64,000 bases of DNA. Source: Gammaproteobacteria bacterium (GTDB lineage: Bacteria; Pseudomonadota; Gammaproteobacteria; Steroidobacterales; Steroidobacteraceae). Made by a program: the position numbers and the translations under genes. The notes under the pieces were generated by a model that saw only the letters and a program-made list of their open reading frames with translations, had not been told where the DNA came from and did no database searches. The stretch is taken from assembly GCA_947455595.1 (NCBI GenBank), contig CANGOP010000013.1:30266-94265 (forward strand). Reading direction: 5' to 3'. Shown here piece after piece: positions 18,904 through 27,304 of this stretch. How positions within the stretch are numbered: position 1 is the stretch's first letter; each line of letters starts with the position of its first letter.

Positions 18904-20265
18904 TCAGAGGGGTGCCGAACATCCCGCATTCTGGGGAACCGACAGGGACGTCAACACCGAGGCGTCTGGGTACGAATACGCGCCACCGAGCGCCCGGGAT
19001 GGGCTCTGGAACGCGAACCACGGCAGCAGTGCCTCATTCTGTGGGTGATACACGTGGCCTTTGGTTCTCACCGGATAGGTTGCGTTAGGCAGTCCCTCGA
19101 TGACGTCACCATCTTCCAAGTTATTTTGGCAATTTCCATTGGGCGATAGCCACCACGGAGTGGCATTCGTCGTGCCGTCGAACACCACGAACGGGTCATT
19201 GAAGATTTCCGACAACTCGTGACTGAGCGGGGTGATGTCAGCGAACGAATCGCCAAAGATGCCGGGTGTGACCCATGACGAATAGTCCATGACGTAAAAA
19301 CGGGGCAACGCATCGGCCGTTGCGCCCGGCTCGTAGTCGAAGCTGTGGTACCCGAGGATGCAGCAATTTCCCGGCGTATCGACGTATAGGTACGTGTCCG
19401 GGAAGATGAACGATGTGATGTCCGTGGTCTTCATATCGCCGGATACTTCAGCTGCACCTATTACCGTGGAGCTATCAACGGCAGTGCTGGGGAACAGGAG
19501 GCCGGTGAAGGCTGCGTCGTCGACGAGAATATAGAAGCAGCAGGAACCATCGGCATTCAATGCATAGTGATAATTGCAGTGCCCTGCGGATCCGTCCGAG
19601 TTGACGGTGCCGCACGCGGCATCCTGAGAAATGCTCATGACGAGCGGTTTGCCGACGGCGGGCGTCAGGAGGGTGTGCCAGCCTTCGCCCTTGGCCGAAT
19701 AGAACTCAGCACGCTGCACGGCGTCGTTGTATTGGAGGGGATCTTCACTGCCCGGGAATCGAGCGGGGACGAATATCGGCGAATCCAATATGGAGCGTAC
19801 ATATTGAGTCGCGTCGGAATACAACCGTACGCCGTTTCTAAAACGCGGATTCCCCTGTGCGTCGAGCAGATCAACGGAGACTGGGATAACGGGTGCACGG
19901 ATTCTGGTCGTACCGCCGCGGGCTGGCGAGCGGCCGACCATGGCGTAGGACCAGTTCGACTGCGGCTGACCATTCCAATCCACACCGGTGGCCTGAAATT
20001 GGCCGGTGAAGTTCGGAATCGAGTCGATACCCGGGACGGGCCCGCCAAATCGTGAGGCTGACTTCACGCCATCGGTCAGTACCCGGGAGCGAGCGCCCAT
20101 ATGGACGGGATCGCCGTGCACCGAGTGTGCGCCGCGGATGGAACCTGCGGCCATTTCATCGGGTGGAGCGCTTGCTGAGGCAATACTGCCCGTGATTAAC
20201 AATCCAAAGGCGATTAAAACCGGCCAACTACGAGCCGCTCGGCTCCATGAGGCACGCGTATTCAT
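18904..20265 (-). CDS. Secreted protein of unknown function with HELSE motif
   Basis: Protein of 453 residues with an N-terminal signal peptide (basic start, hydrophobic SWPVLIAFGLLITGSIASASA). No family is recognised with certainty. Visible features are paired cysteines (SCCFYI, NCCILGYHSF) suggesting disulfides, and many Trp/Tyr/Asn residues. The segment PLSHELSEIFNDPF, followed by NATPWWLSPNGNCQNN, resembles the zinc-site region of secreted HExx-type proteins. It could be a metallopeptidase-like or adhesin-like exoprotein. AGGGGG precedes the start. It is monocistronic. Confidence 0.72.
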   Translation of the reverse strand: MNTRASWSRAARSWPVLIAFGLLITGSIASASAPPDEMAAGSIRGAHSVHGDPVHMGARSRVLTDGVKSASRFGGPVPGIDSIPNFTGQFQATGVDWNGQPQSNWSYAMVGRSPARGGTTRIRAPVIPVSVDLLDAQGNPRFRNGVRLYSDATQYVRSILDSPIFVPARFPGSEDPLQYNDAVQRAEFYSAKGEGWHTLLTPAVGKPLVMSISQDAACGTVNSDGSAGHCNYHYALNADGSCCFYILVDDAAFTGLLFPSTAVDSSTVIGAAEVSGDMKTTDITSFIFPDTYLYVDTPGNCCILGYHSFDYEPGATADALPRFYVMDYSSWVTPGIFGDSFADITPLSHELSEIFNDPFVVFDGTTNATPWWLSPNGNCQNNLEDGDVIEGLPNATYPVRTKGHVYHPQNEALLPWFAFQSPSRALGGAYSYPDASVLTSLSVPQNAGCSAPL

Positions 20266-20295
20266 CGAAACCCCCTAATTAATAAAATAGTATTT

Positions 20296-20315
20296 CGCAT
20301 CAATTCCGCGATGCG
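20296..20315 (-). terminator. Possible terminator of the P450-FAAL-VanZ operon
   Basis: Inverted repeat CGCATC-n8-GATGCG. Read on the minus strand it is followed by AAATACTATTTTATT. It lies between the VanZ stop and the next minus-strand gene, where a terminator is expected. The six-base stem is short, so confidence is low. Confidence 0.35.
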
Positions 20316-20359
20316 ATGGGGGTTAACTTAGCACCGGCCGTGACCAGCGACCAGATGCT

Positions 20360-21370
20360 TCAGCGTAGCTCGACTCGGCTCAACCAGAGTTCCCGCGGTC
20401 CTTCACTGCCGATCTTGTAAAGGGATACGGCACCAATACGGCTGAGATCCAAGCGGCGATGTAACGGACCCTTGACGATATCAGCCAGCGGAATCTCAAG
20501 CGTGCGCCGAGTTTGTGGTGGTACCACTTGTAGGCCTTCATAACGATCCGCGTAGTTCCCGTCATGGGCACGATCCTGAACCCGAATGTGCAGCGGTAAT
20601 TCCAACTTTGTCGGATTAGTTACGTCAATCCGCAACTGCTGATAGCCGCGCCAGTTGCTCAGCGGTTCGTCCATTGAAACGCCGGAGTACGGGCGCGTGG
20701 TGAGCGGCACTCGTAACGCGCGCTCGCCATTCGAGTGTGCGTACACCGTAGGTAGAGCGGTCAGGTCTGGCGACGTATCGGTGAGCGAGACGAGCAGCAG
20801 ATCGAGACTACTGCGGGGTGCGAACACCGTCTGCGCGCTGAGGCCGCGCTGCACGTACGCGGCCGTCACCCACCCAACTGGAGCCAAGGTCACTACGCTG
20901 ATCAGTCCGGATAGGACCAGAAAGCCGACACGGGCCCTGCGATTCGTCGATTGGAGGTGTAGGCGGGGGTCAAATGCCGCCAGTAGCGCAAGCGTACATA
21001 GGACTCCGCGCAGATCCAGCATGAAATCCTTCACGGCGGGATCACGATGGGTGACTACTTGCGAAACTTCGGTAATAAATCCAAGAGCAGTCGCGATCAG
21101 CAGCGTCGGTAAATAGTCGCTGGCTAGGCCACCCAGTGGGTGTCGCTGACGGCGGATGACGAAAAGGCCGAGCGTAATAAGGCCGAAGACCAGCGGATGT
21201 CCCAGCTTCTGCACGGAATGCAGTATGAGGGGTCGGCCGGGCAACTCAACGTACAGCACAGTCAGCGACAGTGCCGCGATCATCACGACGAGGAATGATG
21301 TGGGCAATCGGACCAACCGGCCCGGCCAGCTATTCAGATTCAGATGTGAATCGATGTCCGAATGCCCCAT
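20360..21370 (-). CDS. VanZ family membrane protein with C-terminal beta-sandwich-like domain
   Basis: Protein of 336 residues. The N-terminal third has VanZ-like membrane helices (FLVVMIAALSLTVLYVEL, then HPLVFGLITLGLFVI, then a segment ending GFITEVSQ) with the family's KDFMLDLRGVL pattern. After a further helix near residue 150, about 170 periplasmic residues follow. They contain NWRGYQQLRIDV, LHIRVQDR and a terminal LSRIGAVSLYK, which read like a beta-sandwich carbohydrate-binding fold (inference). It is the last gene of an operon after the acyl-AMP ligase (17 bp gap). Function unknown; VanZ proteins are linked to envelope lipids and glycopeptide tolerance. Confidence 0.8.
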   Translation of the reverse strand: MGHSDIDSHLNLNSWPGRLVRLPTSFLVVMIAALSLTVLYVELPGRPLILHSVQKLGHPLVFGLITLGLFVIRRQRHPLGGLASDYLPTLLIATALGFITEVSQVVTHRDPAVKDFMLDLRGVLCTLALLAAFDPRLHLQSTNRRARVGFLVLSGLISVVTLAPVGWVTAAYVQRGLSAQTVFAPRSSLDLLLVSLTDTSPDLTALPTVYAHSNGERALRVPLTTRPYSGVSMDEPLSNWRGYQQLRIDVTNPTKLELPLHIRVQDRAHDGNYADRYEGLQVVPPQTRRTLEIPLADIVKGPLHRRLDLSRIGAVSLYKIGSEGPRELWLSRVELR

Positions 21371-21387
21371 AACTACGCGCTGTTGTT

Positions 21388-23343
21388 TTAGGTTCTACCG
21401 ACTTTGGTCTCGAGGTGTGCCGCGAGTTGGGCCACAGTTGGATAGTCAAAGAGCTCCGTTAGGTCAATGGCTCCCGGGAACTGTCGATCAATTTCCTCGT
21501 GAATCTGAATCAGCGTGAGTGAGCTCGCGCCAATTTCAAAAAGATTGTCATCAAGCTCAACGGATTTTCCAGCGAGCGCTTCGGCGCAGATAGCGAGAAT
21601 AGTGACTTCCAGGCTGCCACCGGCATCTCGATGGCTGTGCTGGCGATTGCGCAGTTCCGAGAGCGCGCGCAGGTCTTCGGCAAACTCACCGGCGACGAAT
21701 GCTTGCTCTAGAGCAACGCGTTGGATTTTTCCGCTGGTGGTCTTCGGAATTCGTTTGACCGGGACAACATGCGCTACCTCAAGGCCGGCATGCTCGTTGA
21801 CCAGTCGGGTGATTTCCTGCGCGATCGGCAGGAACTCTTCCAGAGTGCCTCGATGCAGCACGAAGAAGGTCAGTTCATCGCCCTCGGCATCGGCTGGGCG
21901 ACATCCGGCAGCAACGACTTTCCCAAGTTCGAGGCCATCAGCCTGTTGCGCGATGCCTTCGAGATCATGCGGGAAGTAATTCTGGCCGTTCACAAAGATA
22001 ATTTCTTTGGCGCGTCCAGTGACGTACAAGTCGCCATTGCAAATGACGCCGAGATCGCCTGTATCGAGCCAGCCCTCGGCATCAATTGCGCGTTCGTTGG
22101 CGACGGGATCTTCGAAATAACCGTGCGTGACGTTGGCGCCACGAATCAGGATCCGACCCACAGCGCCGTCAGCAACGGCGCCGCCGTCCATCGCGGCAAT
22201 TTGGACGGACGTGCCAGGAATCGCCCGACCGACATTCATCAGTGGCAGGGCCTCTGGAGAGTCAGCCGTGGTGATGCCGGCAGGAGTTCCCGGATTGAGT
22301 TGGTGACGATTGAAGCATTGGTGCGTGTAAATGGTCCCGGGCGCCGGGAACGTGACCGCCAAGGTGGCTTCCGCCAATCCGTAAACCGGGAACATGGCGC
22401 TGCGCGCAAGACCATACGGGGCCATGTGGTCCATAAATTCATCACACAGCGCGACCGAGATGGGTTCCGCGCCATTGAAGATCAGGCGAACCGAAGACAA
22501 GTCGACGCCTTCCAGTTGGCGACCATCGAGAACTTTCAAGAAGTGCCGGTATCCGAAGTTCGGTGACGATAAAATCGTGGCACGGACGTCCGATGCGAAT
22601 TTGGGCCACAGCAGCGGTCGCCGAATGAATAGTTCGGTCGGCATCAAATGATTTTCAATTCGATTGGCAAACATGAAGATGTGCTTGCCGATCAGTCCCA
22701 TGTCGTGCGTCAGCGGCATCCAGCTGAGAGAGACGTCTTCCGCGCAGAAGCGGGCACCGGCTGTCGCGCCACGAAGATTGGCCACGACATTTCCGTGGGT
22801 GAGCACGACGCCTTTTGGAAGGCTCGTTGAGCCCGATGAAAATTGGATAAAAGCGGTGTCTTCTGCTCGCGGGCGCACTGGGGTGCCTAATCGCGACAGG
22901 TCGCCCAAATTCTCAATGAGTACCGCGCGCTGTTCCAGCCGCGCAAAGGTCTCAGACTCGCCAACCGTCGCGGCAAAAGCGCCGATGCGCTCCAGATTTC
23001 GGCGATCCGTATACAGCAGCGGATTGCCCAGCTTGCGAGCGATCCGCAGTAACTTGTGGCGGTGCTCATCGGAGATCCCAACCGCCAAGGGGACGGGGAT
23101 GACGCCGCCCGCGAGCGCGCCCCAGAACCCCTCGATGAAGTGCTGGTTGCTGTTCAAGAAGATGATCATCTTATCGCCAGGTGTGGCGCCAGCGGCCTGC
23201 AGATGACCCAGAATGCCCAAGGCATTCTGATACAGCGTTCCATATGGAACCGTTCGGCGATCGTGTTCGCCCTCGAGGTAATGAATTGCGCGTTCGACGT
23301 CGCGATTCGCCTCAAGGATATCGATCAGAGTGTCGTTAGCCAT
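21388..23343 (-). CDS. Fatty acyl-AMP ligase with fused C-terminal acyl carrier domain
   Basis: Two-domain protein of 651 residues. Residues 1 to about 560 are an ANL adenylating domain: FIQFSSGSTSLPKGVV near 170, SWMPLTHDMGLIG, NGAEPI, VYGLAEATLAV, GWLDTGDLG and the catalytic lysine in KTTSGKIQR. NGAEPI and the HDMGLIG segment are hallmarks of FAAL enzymes, which form acyl-adenylates for carrier proteins. Residues about 575-650 are a phosphopantetheine carrier domain with the attachment serine in EIGASSL. The adenylated acyl group could load its own carrier in cis. It is flanked by P450 and VanZ genes, with a PPTase divergent nearby. Confidence 0.9.
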   Translation of the reverse strand: MANDTLIDILEANRDVERAIHYLEGEHDRRTVPYGTLYQNALGILGHLQAAGATPGDKMIIFLNSNQHFIEGFWGALAGGVIPVPLAVGISDEHRHKLLRIARKLGNPLLYTDRRNLERIGAFAATVGESETFARLEQRAVLIENLGDLSRLGTPVRPRAEDTAFIQFSSGSTSLPKGVVLTHGNVVANLRGATAGARFCAEDVSLSWMPLTHDMGLIGKHIFMFANRIENHLMPTELFIRRPLLWPKFASDVRATILSSPNFGYRHFLKVLDGRQLEGVDLSSVRLIFNGAEPISVALCDEFMDHMAPYGLARSAMFPVYGLAEATLAVTFPAPGTIYTHQCFNRHQLNPGTPAGITTADSPEALPLMNVGRAIPGTSVQIAAMDGGAVADGAVGRILIRGANVTHGYFEDPVANERAIDAEGWLDTGDLGVICNGDLYVTGRAKEIIFVNGQNYFPHDLEGIAQQADGLELGKVVAAGCRPADAEGDELTFFVLHRGTLEEFLPIAQEITRLVNEHAGLEVAHVVPVKRIPKTTSGKIQRVALEQAFVAGEFAEDLRALSELRNRQHSHRDAGGSLEVTILAICAEALAGKSVELDDNLFEIGASSLTLIQIHEEIDRQFPGAIDLTELFDYPTVAQLAAHLETKVGRT

Positions 23344-23370
23344 TCGTTTATTCCGTGCAGACGCTAGGCG

Positions 23371-24687
23371 TCAACGTGGGTGCAAGCGCATCCGCAGATC
23401 GCCACGTGTCCGCAGATTGATTGCCGCTTCGATATCCAGCGGGCCTTCATCCAGATACTCCATACGCCAACGGGCGGCAACGCGAGCAACATGGACGGTC
23501 ATCTCATACATTGCGAAGTTCTCACCGACGCAGTGTCGGGGTCCCGCTGCAAACGGGATGTAGATCCAACGATCGCGCGGATCGTCGTCTAAGAATCGTT
23601 CGGGCCGAAAAGCATCCGGTGCATCCCAGTGGGCGGGATGCCGTTGGATGAGATAAGGACTGAGCATGACATCCGTTCCCGCCGGAATCCGATGCCCCGA
23701 GAGCACATCGTCGGTCAGCGTCCGGCGGCTGAGGATCCAGCCCGGCGGATAGAGGCGCATCGCTTCGAGAATGGCAGCGCGCGTTTCGCGCAGCCCTTCA
23801 GCTTCGGCATAAGTCAGTCGGGCGTCGGGATCCAGTTGGCTCGCCTCAGCAGCCACACGATCGAAGGCCTCCGGATGGGTTGCGAGCAGGTACCACGTCC
23901 AATTAAGCGCGCTGGCGCTCGTCTCATGGCCGGCCACGACGAGCGTCATCGCTTCATCGAGCAATTCGCGATCCGGCATCGGTTCGCCAGTTTCCTTGTC
24001 GCGTGCTGCCATCAGCATGCCGAGAAAGTCATGTCGATCCAGATGCTCTGTCCGACGCCGGGTAACCAGTTCGCCAACCAGGCGAACGAGGCTGCGGAAC
24101 CGATAGGCGAATTGCAGATCGCGTGCGGCGTGCTCCGTGACGAGCGCGAAGGGATTCTGTCCCATGCGCTCGGTCAGCCACTCGAGGTCTTCGCCAAATA
24201 GACCCCGCAAGATGATTTCGAGCGTGAGTTCGCTCATCTCCGAGGTAATGGAGATCGGTTCTGCAGCGGCAACAGCGGTTGCCCACAGGTCCATACGTCG
24301 CGCGACTTCGGTTTCGATGGTGTCAGCAAACGACTCGATAACCCGACGGTGAAAGAAGGGCTGGATCATGCGGCGCTGGCGCCGCCACAGGTCGCCCTCG
24401 CTGGTCATGATGCCGTCACCGAGCAGGATGCGCACCCGATCAAGGCCAATGCCCTTGGTGTAATTGCGGTGGTTCGTCACCAGAACGCGCTTGATATCGG
24501 CCGGATTGTTCAGTATCCACGTATCGGCGCTGCGGCCGGGCGCATGGATTCGGAACAAATCGCCGGATCGGCTGCACGCCGCCTCCAGCCGAGCGAGAGA
24601 ATCCTCGGTGGAGCCGACGTCAAAAGCGTCGGGATCGAGCGGCGGGGGCACTGGGCTCGCGCTATGCTGATCGAGGTTTCGGGGCAT
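23371..24687 (-). CDS. Cytochrome P450
   Basis: Heme-thiolate monooxygenase of 438 residues with no membrane anchor. The I-helix oxygen-binding motif AGHETSA, the K-helix ExxR (EAMR in AILEAMRLYPP) and the heme-cysteine loop FAAGPRHCVG are all intact. The overall pattern recalls CYP102/CYP4-like fatty-acid hydroxylases. It heads an operon with the acyl-AMP ligase-carrier protein 27 bases downstream, so a carrier-bound fatty acid is the natural substrate guess. No dedicated ferredoxin or reductase gene is beside it. Its ATG lies in the same CATG as the divergent PPTase start, and no clear SD precedes it. Confidence 0.92.
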   Translation of the reverse strand: MPRNLDQHSASPVPPPLDPDAFDVGSTEDSLARLEAACSRSGDLFRIHAPGRSADTWILNNPADIKRVLVTNHRNYTKGIGLDRVRILLGDGIMTSEGDLWRRQRRMIQPFFHRRVIESFADTIETEVARRMDLWATAVAAAEPISITSEMSELTLEIILRGLFGEDLEWLTERMGQNPFALVTEHAARDLQFAYRFRSLVRLVGELVTRRRTEHLDRHDFLGMLMAARDKETGEPMPDRELLDEAMTLVVAGHETSASALNWTWYLLATHPEAFDRVAAEASQLDPDARLTYAEAEGLRETRAAILEAMRLYPPGWILSRRTLTDDVLSGHRIPAGTDVMLSPYLIQRHPAHWDAPDAFRPERFLDDDPRDRWIYIPFAAGPRHCVGENFAMYEMTVHVARVAARWRMEYLDEGPLDIEAAINLRTRGDLRMRLHPR

Positions 24688-25405
24688 GGCTGCGGTGCCG
24701 TTGGCGGAGAACGTGGAACAATTGCCGAGTTTACATCACGTTGCAGTATCGGCGCAGCCGACCGATGCTTTGGAGGCGGCCCTCAGTCGCGGCCTTCCCG
24801 TGGATAGGCTGACGGCCGTGCGGCGCCAAGCGCGACCTGAGGACCGCCTTCATCGCCTATTGGCGAGCGCCTTGCTGATCGGTGCAGCGCGCTCTGCGGG
24901 GTGGATGCTGTCCCCAGAAGAGGTGTCTTACCCGCCCGACGGCCCGCCGCGATGGCCTGGCGGCCCGTATTGCAGCGTGTCGCATGCGGCAAGCCACGTG
25001 GTTGTGCTGATCGGTGAGCAGGCGCCGGTGGGGGTCGATGTCGAGGAACCGGGCTCCGCTTCCCCGGAAGACCTGCGAATGGTCTTGCCAGCTGGCCTGC
25101 GTGATGCGGTGCTGGATGGGCGATTAGATGCAACTGATGCCTGGATGCGGGTAGAGGCCGCTCTGAAGGCAGTCGGTATCGGTCTGCGGGGGCTGACGGA
25201 TCTCTCTTTCTTGACGCCTTCCGAAGCCCAGTGGGGCGCGCACAGGATCTTTTTACGGCCAGTCACGCTCGAGGCCGAGCAAATCTGCTGGTGCGCCCAG
25301 ACGGCACCCTGGTCTGATCAAGCTATCCCCGTGATCCGCCATACCGTCCAGTCGCTCGTGGAGTTGCTGGCAACGGCTCAACCCAGCAGAATCGCGGCTC
25401 CCTGA
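24686..25405 (+). CDS. 4'-phosphopantetheinyl transferase superfamily protein (Sfp-like)
   Basis: Protein of 239 residues expected to attach phosphopantetheine from CoA to a carrier-protein serine. CSVSHA at about 96-101 contacts CoA. GVDVE at 116-120 supplies the Mg-binding Asp and Glu. The third motif WMRVEAALK at 153-161 keeps the catalytic Glu and the second Lys, but the Lys usually before that Glu (WxxKE) is Val. GAGG lies about 9 bases before the ATG, supporting this start. It probably primes the carrier domain of the neighbouring acyl-AMP ligase. It is followed 8 bases later by a DUF374 gene. Confidence 0.82.
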   Translation: MAAVPLAENVEQLPSLHHVAVSAQPTDALEAALSRGLPVDRLTAVRRQARPEDRLHRLLASALLIGAARSAGWMLSPEEVSYPPDGPPRWPGGPYCSVSHAASHVVVLIGEQAPVGVDVEEPGSASPEDLRMVLPAGLRDAVLDGRLDATDAWMRVEAALKAVGIGLRGLTDLSFLTPSEAQWGAHRIFLRPVTLEAEQICWCAQTAPWSDQAIPVIRHTVQSLVELLATAQPSRIAAP

Positions 25406-25413
25406 GGAGTCCT

Positions 25414-26148
25414 ATGACCACCCCGGCCGACCCAAAAACACCGAATTCCTCTGCCGATGAACCGTATCTCGGTCGCGAGATGACGGCGCAGCGACGTTGG
25501 TTGTACCGGTTGGCGACGCCGATTGGCTTAATGCTGATCCGGTTCTTTTGGTTGACCTGTCGAATCCGATGCGTCGTGGGTGAAGAGCATGCGGTGGAGG
25601 GTTTGAAAGACGGTCCAATCATTCCGGTCTACTGGCATCAGCATCAACTGTTTCTGACAAAGTATTTGATCGGTTTGCGTCGGATTGGCATTGACCCGGG
25701 TTTTCTCATCAGCCCCTCGGTCGATGGGGAGATACCCGCGCGCATCGCGCAACGACACCGCTGTTATGTGATTCGCGGGTCGTCGAGTCATACCGGCGCT
25801 CGTACTCTGCGTGATTATTACGTCGCGCTACAGAAAGGAATTTCGCCCGCGATTACCGTGGATGGACCCACGGGCCCAGCCTTTGAATGCAAGCCCGGCG
25901 CGGTGATGCTGTCGCAATTGTCCGGGCGGCCCATCGTGGCCTTGTCCTTCCATGCCAGTCGGGCGTGGTTGTTTCGCAAATGGGATCGCTTCGTACTGCC
26001 GAAGCCCTTTTCGACGATCACCATCACGGTCGGCGCACCGCGTTATGTGCCAAAGCGCATTGATGCGGCACTCACCGAGCAATTACAGAAAGAGATTGAT
26101 GCCGAACTGAAAGCACTCTATCGGCTGGCGCGGGATGCCGCTGGCTGA
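25414..26148 (+). CDS. DUF374 lysophospholipid acyltransferase family protein
   Basis: Protein of 244 residues from the DUF374 branch of the LPLAT superfamily, acting at the inner membrane. A hydrophobic N-terminal segment (IGLMLIRFFWL) is followed by a YWHQHQLF block, SPSVDGEIPARI, and the characteristic ITVDGPTGP with KPGAVMLSQLSGRP. The family is associated with acyl transfer to lipids such as lipid A precursors. It is co-directional with the PPTase, which suggests membership of the accessory lipid locus. Its last 31 bases overlap the convergent zinc exporter gene. Confidence 0.82.
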   Translation: MTTPADPKTPNSSADEPYLGREMTAQRRWLYRLATPIGLMLIRFFWLTCRIRCVVGEEHAVEGLKDGPIIPVYWHQHQLFLTKYLIGLRRIGIDPGFLISPSVDGEIPARIAQRHRCYVIRGSSSHTGARTLRDYYVALQKGISPAITVDGPTGPAFECKPGAVMLSQLSGRPIVALSFHASRAWLFRKWDRFVLPKPFSTITITVGAPRYVPKRIDAALTEQLQKEIDAELKALYRLARDAAG

Positions 26149-27113
26149 CCGCAAGGATGGTCCCCATCCGCGCAGCCGTCCGATTCCACCTGAATCGTGG
26201 AGTGTCGGATACCAAATTCCGAAACGATGATGGCCTTCATCGCGGCGAGCGCTGTGGCCGGGTCCGTCGTCGGCTCAAGGTGAGCATGTAGCGTCAGCAA
26301 GGGTTCGGATGGCGTCAGCGACCAGGCGTGTACGTGGTGAATATCGCGAACGCCTGGGACGGCGACGACCAAGCGGGCAGCGAGATGGTCGGCATCAAAA
26401 CCAGCGGGCGCGCCTTCCTGCAGGACGTGCGCTGAGTGCACGAGCAGGGGCCAGGCACTGCGGGCGATTAGAACGGTGACGAACAGGGATAGCCAGGCGT
26501 CCGCTGGTAACCAACCCGTCTGCATCACGATTAAGGCGGCGCCAGCTGCTGCCGCTGCACCCAAAAGATCTGACAACACATGCAGGTAGGCCGCCCGCAT
26601 GTTCATATCGCCGTGGTCGTCATGCAGGACGGCGGCCATCACAAGGTTTACCAAAATGCCACCGCTGGCGATGGCGAGCGCGATACCCGCTTGGATCGGC
26701 TGCGGATGGGCTAGCCGCCAGCCCGCTTCGATGACAATTGCAGCCACAATTCCTAGAAGCACCAATGAGTTGACGAAGGCGGCCAGTACGCCCGCACGGC
26801 TGTGCCCAAATGAGCGATGGCGGGAGGCCGGTCGCCGGGCCATGTGGTGGGCCGCATAAGCCAGCGCGAGCGCGAGGGTGTCAACGAAGAGGTGGGCCGC
26901 GTCAGCGAGCAGCGTTAGCGAGCCTGACCACCAACCCCCGAACGCCTCGACGATCGTAAACGCGCCAATGATCCAGAACGCGATTCCCAGCCTCGAGGTT
27001 GCGGAGGGGTGTCCATGATGGTGCCCGTGCCCGTGCCCTTGGCTGTGAGCGCGATGGTCGCCGTGGTGGCTATCGTGGGCATGGGAAGCCGCAGACGAGG
27101 AGTTTTTGATCAT
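26118..27113 (-). CDS. Cation diffusion facilitator, zinc/cobalt exporter (ZitB/CzcD-like)
   Basis: Inner-membrane metal/proton antiporter of 331 residues. The first 38 residues are His-rich (HGHGHHHGH), a cytoplasmic metal-binding stretch. Six membrane segments follow, with LLADAAHLFVDTLALALA in helix 2 and AAYLHVLSDLLGAAAA in helix 5, which supply the HD/HD zinc site. The C-terminal cytoplasmic domain has HHVHAWSLTPSEPLLTLHAHL. It is monocistronic. Confidence 0.93.
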   Translation of the reverse strand: MIKNSSSAASHAHDSHHGDHRAHSQGHGHGHHHGHPSATSRLGIAFWIIGAFTIVEAFGGWWSGSLTLLADAAHLFVDTLALALAYAAHHMARRPASRHRSFGHSRAGVLAAFVNSLVLLGIVAAIVIEAGWRLAHPQPIQAGIALAIASGGILVNLVMAAVLHDDHGDMNMRAAYLHVLSDLLGAAAAAGAALIVMQTGWLPADAWLSLFVTVLIARSAWPLLVHSAHVLQEGAPAGFDADHLAARLVVAVPGVRDIHHVHAWSLTPSEPLLTLHAHLEPTTDPATALAAMKAIIVSEFGIRHSTIQVESDGCADGDHPCGQPAASRASR

Positions 27114-27304
27114 GCCGGTACTCTAGAGATCTCGTTTTAAAGACGCAAAGTCAGCATATTTATATTTAAAATCAGGCGGTTATAAATTACATCTAGAAAA
27201 CCGTGACAGAATGCGTCGCAATATGCTGAAGTAATAACCACGATGGGGGAGACCATCGGATTGAAGTCAGTATTCAAACGGGTGGGGGCAGCAAGGGAAT
27301 GTCG

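Noticed and set aside
18504..19088. Open reading frame with GVAQLVEQSLRKREVGGSSPSTG
   Set aside because: It is the translated tRNA-Thr gene joined to ispH out of frame, a common misannotation.
27121..27298. Possible c-di-GMP riboswitch upstream of the GGDEF/EAL gene
   Set aside because: The region holds a CGATGG/CCATCG hairpin and TTGAA-n7-TTCAA, but no GEMM-type conserved core was found.
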